DNA of 64,000 bases from Zygnema cylindricum (GCA_037447655.1 JBBHKE010002600.1:98501-162500); one strand, 5' to 3'; shown: positions 22,701 to 35,767, counted from the stretch's first letter. Numbers and translations are program-made. Notes: a model not told the origin generated them from the letters alone.

Positions 22701-23460
22701 ATAAAGCCAAAGGGAGTCGAAGAGCTGCTTGGACAAATTCACGAAGATTGTTGGGAATACAGTGTAGAGCCTAGGCCGAGGATAGCCTAGGTGGTAACAC
22801 CCAAAGTTGTCTAAGCGTCGAACTTAGTCCTAATCACTAGGAGAGGGTTGTTGGCGGACACTTGAGGGAGGACGATGACCTTTGGTGAGGGGCGAAATTG
22901 CTTAGGGGTTAAAGAACACGACTTCAAATGTCTCGACAAACACCCCCCCTCGAATATAAAACTTTTCACAGTGAGGGCACGGCACCCGAAGAGGACTACG
23001 ATTTGATCAAGGGGTCAAGCCATCTCGGTGAGTGAAGGAGCAAAAAGAGAGGCATTGGGGGCGGGTGGGTGAACATGTGAGTATGAAAGCAAATGTGGAG
23101 AATGCTCCCCAAAATGTGGGGAACGTTAAGGTTTCATAGGATTAGGAGGAGGCAGTGGGCATGAAGATGGGGATGGAATAGGGTTCGTTCGAGTTAGGAG
23201 GGGCACACGCTCGTTGGGTTGGTCATCCCCACATGGGTTTGTGCAAGGGCTTGCAATTGTTGATGGAAGGGTACATTCGGGTAAGGGTAAGGTGCGGAGG
23301 GGGTGAGTGATGGTATGGGAGGTGTGTGGTGGAGGGGTAAGGGTCTCGTCTGAGATGTCCAAACAAGGCCGAGCACTTTCCGAAAAAGATGGTGAAGGGG
23401 AGCGCGACGCCCGCCGCTTGTGAGGGGCCATAACATAAAAAAAGGCAAAGGATGTCAAGC
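19790..23460 (-). pseudogene. Decayed LINE (non-LTR retrotransposon), copy A
   Basis: Reading on the minus strand from 23460: a proline-rich start (MAPHKRRASRSPSPSFSES), a CPHC zinc-finger-like stretch near 22985, a segment LPPRGGASGARETKAWCQRFLQGD, reverse-transcriptase text (AKGIHPIVIIEVLYCLVAG; QFGVATNGGCEAVVHGL), the thumb region (20656-21264), and a C-terminal Cys/His cluster CVCNQSTDSYGIHLLRCSRGG. It ends with RGPGSPPRS and FYRQRVSVALQRAQAA. The RT catalytic box, normally Y/F-A-D-D, reads IVNDTSIVG. Several frameshifts and stops break the frame. On the minus strand an AATAAA lies at 19799-19794. The second copy is on the plus strand at 50990-60605 and shares the last three regions. Confidence 0.7.
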
Positions 23461-24428
23461 GTGCGTGCTCTCTCGCGCTATGTAAGGGCGAAATTTGCCC
23501 AAAAATCTCCTTTTGGTTGACTCAATCTGTTGAGAAAAGAGTGAAATGAAAGAGGAATTTTGGATGCCAGCTAGAAATAAATGGAAAACCCAGAGGCCAT
23601 CGATAGGCACGCGAAATTTGACATTGGAAAATGAGAAGAAAAAATGGAAAAAAACAAAACAAGACGGCCAATGCTGGCAAGTACCGTGGGCGCTACAGAA
23701 AAAGAGGAGAGTTCATAAGCCAATTTGTATGGAATAATACAGATTGTACTAAACACTGGTGGTTGCGCGCGAAATTTGGCGCTAGATAGGAGATGGGAAG
23801 GTAAAAAAATCCTAGTGGGAAGCCATGGCTGAAGCTTCTAGAAGGTCGACGGCTAAAAAACAATTCCCTCAAATACGAGTTGAGCTTCACGTAACAAATT
23901 AGTAAGTGGAAAAATCTCGATGCATGATTAATGGCACACCAAATTGGGCGGCCAAGATGGGAGAAGATGGCTCGAAGAGGTAAGAAGGAAATTGGCCAAA
24001 ACAAGCGATCAACGACTAAAAAGTATTTCCCTCAAATACGAGCTGAGCTTGACGTAAGAAATTAGTAAGTGAAAAATCTTGATGTGTGATTAATGGCACG
24101 CCAAATTGGGCGGCCAGGATCGTAGAAGGTGGCCTAAAAAGGTAAGAAGAAAATCGGCCGAAACGAGCGGACTTGACATGCGGAAAACAAGATAGCTGAT
24201 GGGGTTGATTTTCCCACTAGTAGAAAGGTTTTGAAAAACATGTTCTTTAGAGTATCCGCACGCCAAATTTGACGTCGAATACACAAAAAGAAGGTCAATA
24301 AACTTTAAAAGGAAACCATGGCCGAAGCATTTGGAAGGCCGCCGGCGTAGCTGGAAAAAAGAATCAGCTATTGGAGCCACACTGTCAAATTGCAGCCTAC
24401 CAATAAAAACCAATATAATGCTTGGGAG
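23461..24428 (-). repeat. Tandem repeats upstream of LINE copy A, likely 5' UTR monomers
   Basis: A unit of about 163 bp (CCCTCAAATACGAG, TTAGTAAGTG, TTAATGGCAC, CCAAATTGGGCGGCCA) occurs at about 23840-24000 and again at 24010-24160. A third, partial unit with CCATGGCCGAAGC and GGAAGGCCGCCGGC is at about 24240-24345. The array lies just 5' of the LINE start on its coding strand. That is where LINE promoter monomers sit in other lineages; the role here is inferred. Confidence 0.5.
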
Positions 24429-24433
24429 TTTGC
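24429..24433. repeat. Target-site duplication TTTGC, left flank of copia 1
   Basis: TTTGC is repeated at 30883-30887 immediately after the 3' LTR, proving one insertion event. Confidence 0.9.
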
Positions 24434-25483
24434 TGTAGAAACTAATGGTTTTAAAGTATTTTCTAGGTCTGAAAAGAAATAAAGAAGCCGAGGCAGTCTA
24501 TCTCTAACTTCTCTCTCCAACTCTCAAAACTTGTTGCAGTCACTCAGAAATTGGAGAGGAAGCTAGAGCCATGGCTACCTAGGCTATCCTGAGGTTTACG
24601 GGAAATTTATATTAGTTAGGGTTTATTTATTTAAAAGGTATGTGCCGGCGACAGGAATTGATCCTTGTACCTACCGGCCGACAGACAGGAAATAGCCGGT
24701 AGCCTTAGCCGTTAAGTCCAGGATTAATGTTACGTAGTATATAGTTTGATAATTATTTAAATATGTATACGTACGATAATTCATTTAACTGTAATAGATT
24801 ACGGGATACATAGATCCGATAATATATAAAGTACGGATTACGGTACGGACTCGAAATCAATACCGCGCATTTGTTTCGTAAGTGAAACAAACACCGCGCA
24901 TGTATTTATTACGGCTACGATTAAATCCGAATTTAATCGGACGGCCGCAATTAGCGCCGAGATCGCGGAGGAAGATTTTGGCGATTTGTGGCCATCGCCA
25001 CATCGGATGACGCGTGGCGAAATTACATTGGATCGTGGAATCTCCGGAGATTATGGCACCGAATCCGGATATGACATGTGTCGACATTTAGGCCATGTCG
25101 TACAATGTCCGTACCTAAAGTACACCGGCAACTGTACTTTTGCATACGGAACTCAATTCTGATTGGTTCCGTACATCAGTAGATAGAGTCTATGAGAGAG
25201 ATAGGACTTAGAAAAATTAGAAGATAGGACCCTCTCTCCTAGAGAGCTGAAGTACAAAAAGTCAACTTTGACCCTCCATAACTTACTGCTCAAGGGAGCA
25301 AATTCAGAGATTCTTTTTGCTATCGACTCAGGGGAGTCTTCCCTTCACAAGGGTGCAGGTGGTCAAGGTTTTTGTCTGCCAGGGTGGCAGTTATTTTTGC
25401 TGAAACACAAAGGGGTCAGGATTATCCTAGAGGCTTTTTGGAAGTTGTCTACTCTGAGGACTTATGGAGGTCTCAGAGTTTCA
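24434..25483 (+). repeat. 5' LTR of copia 1
   Basis: Bounded by TG and CA. It contains the hairpin TTTGTTTC-GTAAGT-GAAACAAA (24870-24891) between two ACCGCGCAT words, a G-box-like ACGCGTGGCG at about 25010-25020, and a tRNA-like box-B hairpin near 24652-24667. Confidence 0.9.
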
Positions 25484-25487
25484 GGTT

Positions 25488-26405
25488 ATGGGCCCACCCT
25501 CTAGGGTACCAATCTTTAATGGAACTGGCTTCATATACTGGGAAAGTATGATGATAGGAGCTCTATGCGAAAAAAGGTTTTGGGGGATAGTGAGTGGACG
25601 GTTGGGGCGTCCATCAAGTCTTAGAATTCCTCCAGGATTTGGAGGAACCAGATTCACCAGGAAAGAGGATCCACCTTCAACGGAGGAAACAAAAGAAGGA
25701 GAGGTGGTGGACAAAGGAAAGGAGAAGGAGGCGACCACACCAATAGCAACTGGTTTAGCATTCATGTCACCTATTCCGAGGAACGAGGAGAATGATATTG
25801 AAACCTGGGACTTCAACAATATGGCGGCAAAGCACTTCATCCTACGCCATCTCACTCAAGGACTTGCATGTTCTCATTTGCAGGTAGAAAGGGCATCCGA
25901 TCTTTGGATGGCTCTCATGGAGATGTACCGAAGTGGTACGATTCAGCAACAACAGTTGGCTGATCAGAAAGTTAAGGAGTATGTATACAAAGGGGGAATA
26001 TGTTGGATTTTTGCAATGAGTTTGCTACACTCTTCATGGAGCTAGAGAGTGCCGGAAAAGATTTTAGTGAAAAAGAAAAGGTTAATTGTTTACTGATGAT
26101 GTTACCTGATGAGTTCGTGAACATAGTTTACCGTGTGCAGGACTTGCCTAACTCAAGGTGGATATGGAACTCAGTGGTTGGGATGATTCTCGTTCAAGAG
26201 AATACAATTGAGATTCGAAGGGGAGGAAAGAGTGGCCAAGCCTTGGCAACAGCGACTGATTGGAGGAACAAGGATTCCCGAAAACCGGTCGGAAACTATG
26301 GGGGTAGGGAGAAGAAAAAACAGGCCGACGAGTTCGAACCAAGGGCTCCCAAAGGTTTATGTCATTTTTGTAAGAAACCAGGCACAATATGGCAGAGTGC
26401 ACTAA
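25488..26405 (+). pseudogene. copia 1 gag (frameshifted)
   Basis: The ATG lies five bases after the 5' LTR. The frame reads VPIFNGTGFIYWESM, then a UBN2/gag-like domain (HFILRHLTQGL, LADQKVKEYVYKGG). A small deletion near 25995 shifts the frame; the text resumes as MLDFCNEFATLFMELESAGK and LLMMLPDEF. The zinc knuckle begins CHFCKKPG but a second deletion near 26383 breaks it before its His. Comparison with the copy at 39253 shows both lesions are specific to this element. Gag would form the virus-like particle. Confidence 0.75.
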
Positions 26406-27190
26406 GCTAACCGAACTTCGGTTAAAGGAGGGGCAGACCGGTGGTACCCCGAGAGGAAAGAAAAAGGCCCTTGTCACACAGGTACTTAAGGCGGAATCCG
26501 AGGACGAGGACGATGAGCTTCTTTTGGATGAGGAGTTGGAGGCGAAAAATGAGGTCGAAATTCCACGAAGGCAAAAACGTGCTTACGGTGGATTCAAAAG
26601 TGAAGCAGGCTGGATTAAATATTCAAGTGCCTCCATGCACATGTGTAAGGATAGGCACCTGTTCACTAAGACAAGAAAGATTCCCACCGTAGAGATAGAG
26701 TACGGGGATGGGAGGATAGTCACCACTACTCTTGTAGGATCGGTAGATCTGAAAGTGTTAGTAGAAGGAAAGACATCCATATTAACATTCTCCGATGTAT
26801 TGTTTATTCCGGAGCTGAACAAAAATCTTATCTCAACATCAGTATTAGATGATAAGGGTTTTTTCACTAACACTAGGGAAGGAGTCTTTACTGCTAGTTT
26901 TGAGGAGGATGTCTATTTCATTGCTGAGAAAGGTAGCCATGGGATGTTTAGGCTGATCTTAAGTAATGAAAAGAAGAAACTTTATTATACTGGTGTTCAT
27001 GATATTATGATGTGGCATAAGAGGCTTGGGCATGTGAATCTAGATAAGTTAAGAGAGATGAAAAAGATGGGAGTGGTGGAAGGGATTCAGTTCAGTGAAA
27101 GTGATGATATAAGTGATTGTAGTGGATGTGCTCAAGGTAAAGCACACAGATTACCCTTTCCTAAATCAGCCACCTATAAGGGAGAAAAAA
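26389..27190 (+). pseudogene. copia 1 protease and integrase zinc domain (altered protease site)
   Basis: The frame carries the linker EIPRRQKRAYGG and the aspartic-protease region WIKYSSASMHMC. Copia proteases have D-S/T-G-A here; this copy has Y-S-S-A, so the catalytic Asp and the Gly are both replaced. The integrase HHCC zinc domain follows (WHKRLGHVN, then DCSGCAQGK) and looks complete. A one-base insertion in an A-run near 27187 shifts the frame away from the next segment. Confidence 0.7.
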
Positions 27191-29821
27191 ATTCTAGATC
27201 TAGTACACACAGATATTTGGGGACCGGCTAAAGTGCCCTCACCGAGGGGGAAGAGATTTATGATAACTATAACTGATGATTGGTCTCGGTATTCCCGGGT
27301 ATATTTTTTGAAAAACAAGTCCGAAGCTGAGGATTGTTTTAAACAATATAAAGCTTGGAGCGAAAAACTCCATGAAACTCCAATCAAGAGAGTAAGGAGT
27401 GACAATGGTGGAGAGTATACTTCTAACCAGTTTGAGGATTTTATGAGGGAAGATGGGGTTCAACACCAAAAGACAGTTCCAGAAAATGCGGAACAGAATG
27501 GGGTAGCTGAAAGGTTAAATAGAACACTAAGTGATACTGCTAGAAGTATGTTGTCAGATAAAAAGATAGGAAAAAGGTTTTGGGCAGAAGCAATGAACTG
27601 TGCTAATTACCTCAAGAATAGAGTTCTTACTTCAGCTATAAAAGATCAAACACCTTATGAGAGATGGACAGGCCGGAAACCAGACATATCTCACTTAAAG
27701 GTTTTCGGCAGTCAAGTGTTCAGTCTAGATACTGATCAGTCCAATTGGAAGCTAGATCCTAAAGGAAAACCGGGATACTTATTAGGATATGATGAAGATG
27801 TTAAAGGATATAGAGTTTATGATCTAAAAAGGGAAGATATAATCTTAGTAAAGCATCTAGTAGTTATAGATGAAGGAAAGTATGTGGATCCCTTCAAATA
27901 TACGAAATCAGTAAAAATCAGATTTGAGTCAGAAAATTCCGATGACTTTGAGCTTCCTAACTATCCAGGTTTTAGAGAAGATGACATTCTTGCACGAACA
28001 AATCAGACCGAAAAGGACTCGGCTGTGGAAACTCCAATGACAACTCTACTCGAAGCGGAAGACGTGGTGGAAATTGATTCGGAATCAAGGGATAGGGGAG
28101 AAGCCGAGTTTGTTCGAAAGAATCCACGAGAACCATCTATTCCGGCCTCAGATTTTGAGGGGGGGAGGAGAAGTAGCAAAAGACTGGAAAAAAAACAAGT
28201 TAATAACAAGGTAACTAAACTATCTCATCAAGATGAACCTCAAACTTATGGAGAGGCGATGACTTGTCCAGAAAGAAACCGGTGGAAGACAGCCATCAAT
28301 GAGGAGATGGCTTCAATCATGGCAGCCGATACTTGGGAGCTGGTGGACTGTCCACCTAACCGAAAACCAATCGGTTGTAAGTGGGTTTTCAAATTAAAAC
28401 TGAACCCAGATAACACAATCGAGCGCTACAAGGCCAGATTAGTGGCAAATGGATTTACACAAAAGGAAGGAATTGACTACGAGGAAACCTTTGCCCCGAT
28501 GGTCAGATTTCCCTCCGTCCGCATACTTCTCAGTTTAGCAGCGGCGGAAGACATGGAAGTTCATCAGATGGACATCAAGACAGCCTTTTTGCATGGAGAA
28601 TTGGAAGAGGAGATCTTCATACGACAACCCGAAGGTTTTGTGGAGGAAGGAGAGGAGAGTAAGGTATATCGGCTGATTAAATCTCTTTATGGTTTGAAAC
28701 AGGCACCTCGACAATGGAATAAGAAGCTTGATGAGTTTCTTACCGGTCTGGGATATATTCGGATCAGCTCAGATCACTCAATCTATGTTTTCGAAGATGA
28801 GGAAGGTTTTATATTTATTGCAATATATGTTGATGATTTGTTTGTTTTAAGTAAATCAATGGAAAAAATTAACAAACTGAAAATCGATCTTAAGGGGAGA
28901 TTTGAAATGAAGGATATTGGAGAAGCAAGATATATTTTGGGAATTCAAGTAGAGAGAGACCGAAAAAGGAAAATTATAAGATTGACTCAAAAGGAAGCAA
29001 TAGGGAACATGCTTGAAAATTTTCAAATGGTTAAAGCTAATAGTTGTACAACTCCAATGGAGTTGAAGAAGGGAAGTGAGGGGAGTGAGGAAGAAGGAGT
29101 CATTGTCTTAGACGAGGAATTATCTCCTGATGAACAGAAGTTCATGCAGACTATTCCTTACAGGCAAGTAGTGGGAAGTCTAATCTATTTTATAAATTGT
29201 ACCCGGCCGGATTTAGCTGCAGCTGTAGGAGTGCTGAGTAGAAGTCTAAATGCTCCCACTAAGAAGGATTGGGAGGCAGCTAAGAGAGTCCTTAGATATT
29301 TGGTAGGAACTAGGGATCTATGGTTTCATTTGGGTGGGGAGAATACTGACATCACTACTTGGAGTGATGCCAGTTATGGTGATGCTCCGATGAGGAGATG
29401 CACCTCTGGATATGTATTATATGTGGGTGATGGGGCTTGCTGTTGGAGTAGCAAACAGCAAAAGGTTATTGCTCAGTCCACCATGGAGGCTGAGTATATG
29501 GCCTCTTGCTCTGCTGTAAAAGAATTGATGTGGGTCATGTCTTTGCTTGGTGAGCTTGGTCACCTTAAGAGTGGTGTGCAGAAAATATTTTGTGATAATC
29601 AGGCAGCAATCGCTATTTCTGCCAATCCTAAACATCATTTTAAAGCCAAACACATGGACATCAGACTCAGCTTTGTTAGAGAAAATGTAGAAAACAAAAT
29701 AATCAGTTTAGAGTACAGACCAGATAGTGAGATGGTAGCAGATATGATGACCAAACCTGTGCCTTCCCCTAAGCTAATTTTTTGCAGGGAGAAGTGTGGT
29801 ATGAAATTAAAGATTGACTAG
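27187..29821 (+). CDS. copia 1 integrase core, reverse transcriptase and RNase H
   Basis: One uninterrupted frame covers most of pol. Integrase: catalytic residues in HTDIWGP, RSDNGGEYTS and QNGVAERLNR, a full D-D-E. Reverse transcriptase: KARLVANGFTQKEGIDY, HQMDIKTAFLHGELEEEI and the YVDD box in AIYVDDLFVLSK. RNase H: TWSDASYGD, STMEAEYMA and FCDNQAAI. The stop TAG lies just before the polypurine tract. It is the only pol segment in the window that could still be translated at length, but it lacks an in-frame gag. The first ~25 codons of the open frame before 27187 are out-of-frame text. Confidence 0.85.
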
Positions 29822-29834
29822 AAAATAAGGGGAG

Positions 29835-30882
29835 TGTAGAAACTAATGGTTTTAAAATATTTTCTAGGTCTGAAAAGAAATAAAGAAGCCGAGGCAGTCT
29901 ATCTCTAACTTCTCTCTCCAACTCTCAAACTTGTTGCAGTCACTGAGAAATTGGAGAGGAAGCTAGAGCCATGGCTACCTAGGCTATCCTGAGGTTTACG
30001 GGAAATTTATATTAGTTAGGGTTTATTTATTTAAAAGGTATGTGCCGGCGACAGGAATTGATCCTTGTACCTACTGGCCGATAGACAGGAAATAGCCGGC
30101 AACCTTAGCCGTTAAGTCTAGGATTAATGTTACGTAGTATATAGTTTGATAATTATTTAAATATGTATACGTACGATAATTCATTTAACTGTAATAGATT
30201 ACGGATACATAGATCCGGTGATATATAAAGTACGGATTACGGTACGGACTCGAAATCAATACCGCGCATTTGTTTCGTAAGTGAAACAAATACCGCGCAT
30301 GTATTTATTACGGCTACGATTAAATCCGAATTTAATCGGACGGCCGCAATTAGCGCCGAGATCGCGGAGGAAGATTTTGGCGGTTTGTGGCCATCGCCAC
30401 ATCGGATGACGCGTGGCGAAATTACATTGGATCGTGGAATCTCTGGAGATTATGGCACCGAATCCGGATATGACATGTGTCGACATTTAGGCCATGTCGT
30501 ACAATGTCCGTACCTAAAGTACACCAGCAGTTGTACTTTTGCATACGGAACTCAATTCTGATTGGTTTCGTACATCAGTAGATAGAGTCTGTGAGAGGGA
30601 TAGGACTTAGAAAAATTAGAAGATAGGACCCTCTCTCTTAGAGAGCTTCTGTACAAAAGGTCAACTTTGACCCTCCATAACTTACTGCTCATAGGAGCAA
30701 ATTCAGAGATTCTTTTTGCTATCGACTCAGGGGAGTCTTCCCTTCACAGGGGTGCAGGTGGTCAGGGTTTTTGTCTGCCAGGGTGGCAGTTATTTTTGCT
30801 GAAACACAAAGGGGTCAGGATTATCCTAGAGGCTTCTTGAAAGCTGTCTACTCTAAGGACTTATGGAGGTCTCAGAGTTTCA
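29835..30882 (+). repeat. 3' LTR of copia 1
   Basis: Same structure as the 5' LTR, including the TTTGTTTC hairpin and box-B hairpin. Scattered point differences and a few one-base indels separate the two. Confidence 0.9.
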
Positions 30883-30887
30883 TTTGC

Positions 30888-31362
30888 TAATCGCATTGAC
30901 AAATTTTGCTACGCGCATGTACAGTAATTGCATCAACTTGTTAAAAAATGTACATTTTAAGTACATATTATGGTATCGTTAAATCATAAGGTATTGGTAA
31001 TTCTACGGACAGCAAAATTTATGTATTGCAGAGGCCTCCGGTACATCGCGTATTGTTTATAAATATGTTTTTACATACGTGTCCTTATTTGAGTGGTTCC
31101 ACTTAAGCTAACGATCAAATCTCAAAAATCGTCAAAGATTTGAAAACCGACCATTTTCGTATGGAATACCGTACTTGCGTATTATGTACGTGCACTTTGC
31201 AAGTGTACCGCGTTAATGTACCTTAGAGATCTCCTTCAGTCTTCTGACTTTCAGGAAAAAACCGTATTTCTTTTCGGCAAAGATTTTACGGTCACCTTTT
31301 TCGAAGGCACGGGACTTTGGGGACGTGTGAAAATTTTCATTTTTCATCTAAGCACGTGTCTT
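30888..31362. other. Flank of copia 1, no gene seen
   Basis: AT-rich DNA with GTAC words. No frame or repeat terminus is supported. Confidence 0.35.
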
Positions 31363-31594
31363 ACGTCCAAGTGTAGTGAAAAGAATAGTTTTGTATTGGT
31401 AAACCCACCTCGCGGAGGTGGGTTCACCAATACAAATGCGGATGGAGCGATTGCTTCGCAGATGAACACCAAAATGTAACGTCCAAGTGTAGTGAATAGA
31501 ATAGTTTTGTATTGGTAAACCCACCTCGCGGAGGTGGGTTCACCAATACAGATGCGGATGGAGCGATTGCTTCGCAGATGAACACCAAAATGTA
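31363..31594. repeat. Two 116-bp tandem units, each with a long palindrome
   Basis: Units 31363-31478 and 31479-31594 are nearly identical. Each contains TATTGGTAAACCCACCTC-GCG-GAGGTGGGTT-CACCAATA, a near-perfect inverted repeat with a GC-rich core, then TTCGCAGATGAACACCAAAATG. The same palindrome core and tail recur at 1684-1780. No protein is supported. Confidence 0.7.
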
Positions 31595-31859
31595 ATCAGA
31601 CAGTTGATGTCTTCTCCCGGATTCTTGGAGAATTGTAATCTTATTTTTTGTAATGTTGTTTTCAAGAAACTCACGAAAATATAGTACGACATCGTACGGG
31701 CAAGTACAAAATTTTGTATTAAACCTCACTTTTTGTTTGATGTAACCATACCCTAAGTACTGTACCGTTGAGTTTAAATTTGACGATAAATCCGTCGAAT
31801 AACTTTGACTTGCGAAATATTGCAACAACCGGCTGAAAAAGTGTCGCGTTTGTTAACGT

Positions 31860-32690
31860 CAACCGTCATAAATAAAAACAACAATTCACACGGCCGGCCA
31901 AGGTTGGCAGTAAAAAAACTGCAGCAACCACATATAAATAAAAGTGATGCGTGCAGGTACTTTATGGCTTGATTTAGTCGCGCGTGACGACGCGCGTTTT
32001 TATTATTTAGTTTTATCGATATTAATACAAGGCTCCGTTTTATTATTGTGTACGAAGTTTATTTCATTTCGTGCAAGTTAATTTATCCATATGACGTTGT
32101 CCTTTAATTTGTGTGTTAAGTTCAGTGTGAGACGTCGTGATTAGATTAAAAATTTTACAATTGAAATTTAATCGTGAATCGTAAATAGTGTAGCTTGATT
32201 TGGTTGCGCGTGAGGAGTAGCATCTTTTTCATTTAGTTCCAATTCATATTTTTACGCCGGTCCGTTTTATTTTAGTGTACAAAGTTTATCTCGTTTCGTG
32301 CGATTTAATATGTTCGTACAAGACTTCTAATACTTTATAGTTTTCAAAGGTTTCATTCGCGTCGTTCTTCAATTTGAATCTAATAAGTTCATCGTTACGC
32401 TTCGCGATTAAATTTCAATTTTGCGGCTAAGTAAAAAACGAACATGTGCTCTCACTGCGGAGGTCTTGTAAAGGCAGAAAGTGATTGTGCGCAACACTTT
32501 TATTTACATGTGGTTGCCGCAGTTTTGTTACCGTAAACCTTGGCCGACCGTGTAAAATATTGATTTTATTATAATGGTCGACGTTCGCAAGCGCGGCAAA
32601 ATTCTAACCGGTTGTAATAGTGTTTTTGAAAGTCAAAGTTGTTCAACTAATTGACCGTCAAATTTAAATTTTTAAACCCAGCAGTATACT
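31860..32690. repeat. Fragments of the GCGCGTGACGACGCGC dispersed repeat
   Basis: Two diverged copies of TAGCTTGATTTGGTCGCGCG lie at about 31966 and 32191. Blocks at about 31845-31950 and 32485-32660 (CAACCACAT, CAATTCACACGGCC, TCGACGTTCGCAAGCGCGGC) match, in both orientations, the repeat at 37239-37793 and its copy at 50516-50905. Confidence 0.5.
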
Positions 32691-32935
32691 GCTTCGTGCA
32701 GAAAGCAAACGGCAGTAGACGGTCGGTACATGCCGAAACGAGGAGACTTGCGGAGAGTCAAAGAGAATATCGCCGGCTGCGGGATAACCTGGCGGAGACT
32801 TCCACGGATGCCGGTTCGACACATTTCGAATTGGCTCGCGAAGACGTCACGGGCGAAGTTTACCTGTTTTAGCTGGCGGCGTATAACGTCTCGCCGGAGG
32901 ACGCAACCAGATAAATAGGCCGTTCAGCGACGGCC
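32691..32935 (+). pseudogene. GC-rich coding-like fragment of unknown origin
   Basis: A CpG-rich island in AT-rich DNA stays open in one plus frame (AETRRLAESQREYRRLRDN, then TSTDAGSTHFELAREDVTG). After a stop it continues in the same style (LAAYNVSPEDATR). The charged, helix-like composition and GC content differ from both flanks. I do not recognise a family. It may be the remnant of a transposon protein or a host exon. Confidence 0.3.
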
Positions 32936-34434
<1,499 letters not shown>

Positions 34435-34967
34435 CAAGGTGAATTGCTATTACTGTCATTAACATTAAGTTGACGTTACCAAATTTTGACCCACGAACCC
34501 AAACTATAATTAATAATTATATTTTTTTCTTGATGCTTATATATGTAAAGTGTACTCAATGTCAATGACTATAATTTGGGCAAATTTGAAATAGTGTAGT
34601 ATACAAATGTGCGAACACATACTATTTGTTTTGTTTTTAAGTACGAACCTACAAAAAAAGTGTCAACTAACGATGTCAAGACGGGAAAATGAGTCGCGCT
34701 GTCTCGAGAAAGCACTCCCAAATTCGATTACAGTAATAAAGACGGGAAAACATAACGCCAACTTGTTCTCACATGTTCAGGCATCGACTATGTGGACACA
34801 ACCTTTAACATCTATACTATAGGAACGTGTATCAGAATTAGTGTTAGATGTATAAATTAGCGTTATTGTTTTTTTGGCATTAGGCCCTTATAACATTAAA
34901 TAGGGTTAATAACACTAATTGTTTATTCACACGAATTATTTTTGAACATTAATAGCGATTCATGGTT
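34435..34967. mobile_element. Probable MITE, CACCG-TIR family (diverged)
   Basis: The left end CAAGGTGAATTGCTATTACT and the right end TTAATAGCGATTCATGG pair as inverted repeats and match the family core GAATCGCTATTAGTGTTAA. The ends are decayed and the outer TA is uncertain. Confidence 0.5.
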
Positions 34968-35155
34968 TAAGTTTTAAAATTTAACATGCATTTTATATAG
35001 TCTATCAAAGTAATTTGTGTTTGAGCGTACGTGTATTAATATTCATGCACGCTCGAGCATACTAAATGTCGCTAGATGTGTTAGTCGATGTCATATTTTT
35101 GTACGTTTGAAAACATAGATGTTCTAAAATGGAAGTGCATTTTGGGGGAGAGTTA

Positions 35156-35764
35156 GGGCATGTCCCCATGTGTTAAAGCAAGGGTTTTTACGCCGTATGA
35201 AAAATGGGCAAAAACTCAATACATTTTGCGTCATCTTGGAACTTGAAAGGTACGACGATTTGGCAGTATTATCATCGCGACCCACTTCCAGCTCACCCTA
35301 TTGACGAATAGAAAGCCTGGGTTGCACGTGTCAAAAGTTTTCATTTGTTTTTTTGTAGTTGGGAGAATACGCGAAAAACAAATTGTTTGTCCGTTTGCTT
35401 ATGTTGCCCACTTGTGGGCGTCTACAAATGTCATTTTGTAGACGTAGGCGATTGCTTATGTCGTTCACGTCTGGCCGTTAACAAATGACAGTTGGCGTCG
35501 ACAATTGTCCTAGTAAGTTAGGAGCTATTTGCGACGTACAAATGTACGCAATTTGTTTCGAGATCGTTGACGTCTACAAATCTTAGTAGTTTGTTGGCGT
35601 CTACAAGTGTCGCAAGTATTGGCGACGTGTACAACTGCCACATATTCAAAATAATGAACGCGCAAGGAACGATTGACATAGGCACACTTTGAAAAGTACA
35701 CCGTAAAATCAGCGCTAAATTCCAAAAAAACGTTTCAAAATATCGGTTACATGGGGACACACCC
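35156..35764. mobile_element. Tourist-like (PIF/Harbinger) MITE, copy 2
   Basis: TIRs GGGCATGTCCCCATGT and ACATGGGGACACACCC are flanked by TTA at 35153-35155 and 35765-35767. The interior is homologous to 4214-4907 in reverse orientation (GACCCACTTCCAGCTCA, GCGTCTACAAATGTCAT). No transposase. Confidence 0.8.
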
Positions 35765-35767
35765 TTA

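Larger units (their letters stand above)
24434..30882 (+). mobile_element. Ty1/copia LTR retrotransposon, copia 1 (complete ends)
   Basis: LTRs of 1050 and 1048 bp start TGTAGAAACTAATGG and end GTCTCAGAGTTTCA. A 5-bp TTTGC duplication flanks the element. A polypurine tract AAAATAAGGGGAG precedes the 3' LTR. The LTRs differ at roughly 3% of sites by eye, so the insertion is not recent. The domain order gag, protease, integrase, RT, RNase H is copia-type. Two frameshifts in gag and one in early integrase disable the 5' part, while the downstream frame remains open. Confidence 0.9.

Noticed and set aside
24652-24720. tRNA gene in the copia LTR
   Set aside because: Only a T-arm-like hairpin and box B are visible; no acceptor stem, D-arm or anticodon arm folds convincingly, so it is reported as a tRNA-like motif.
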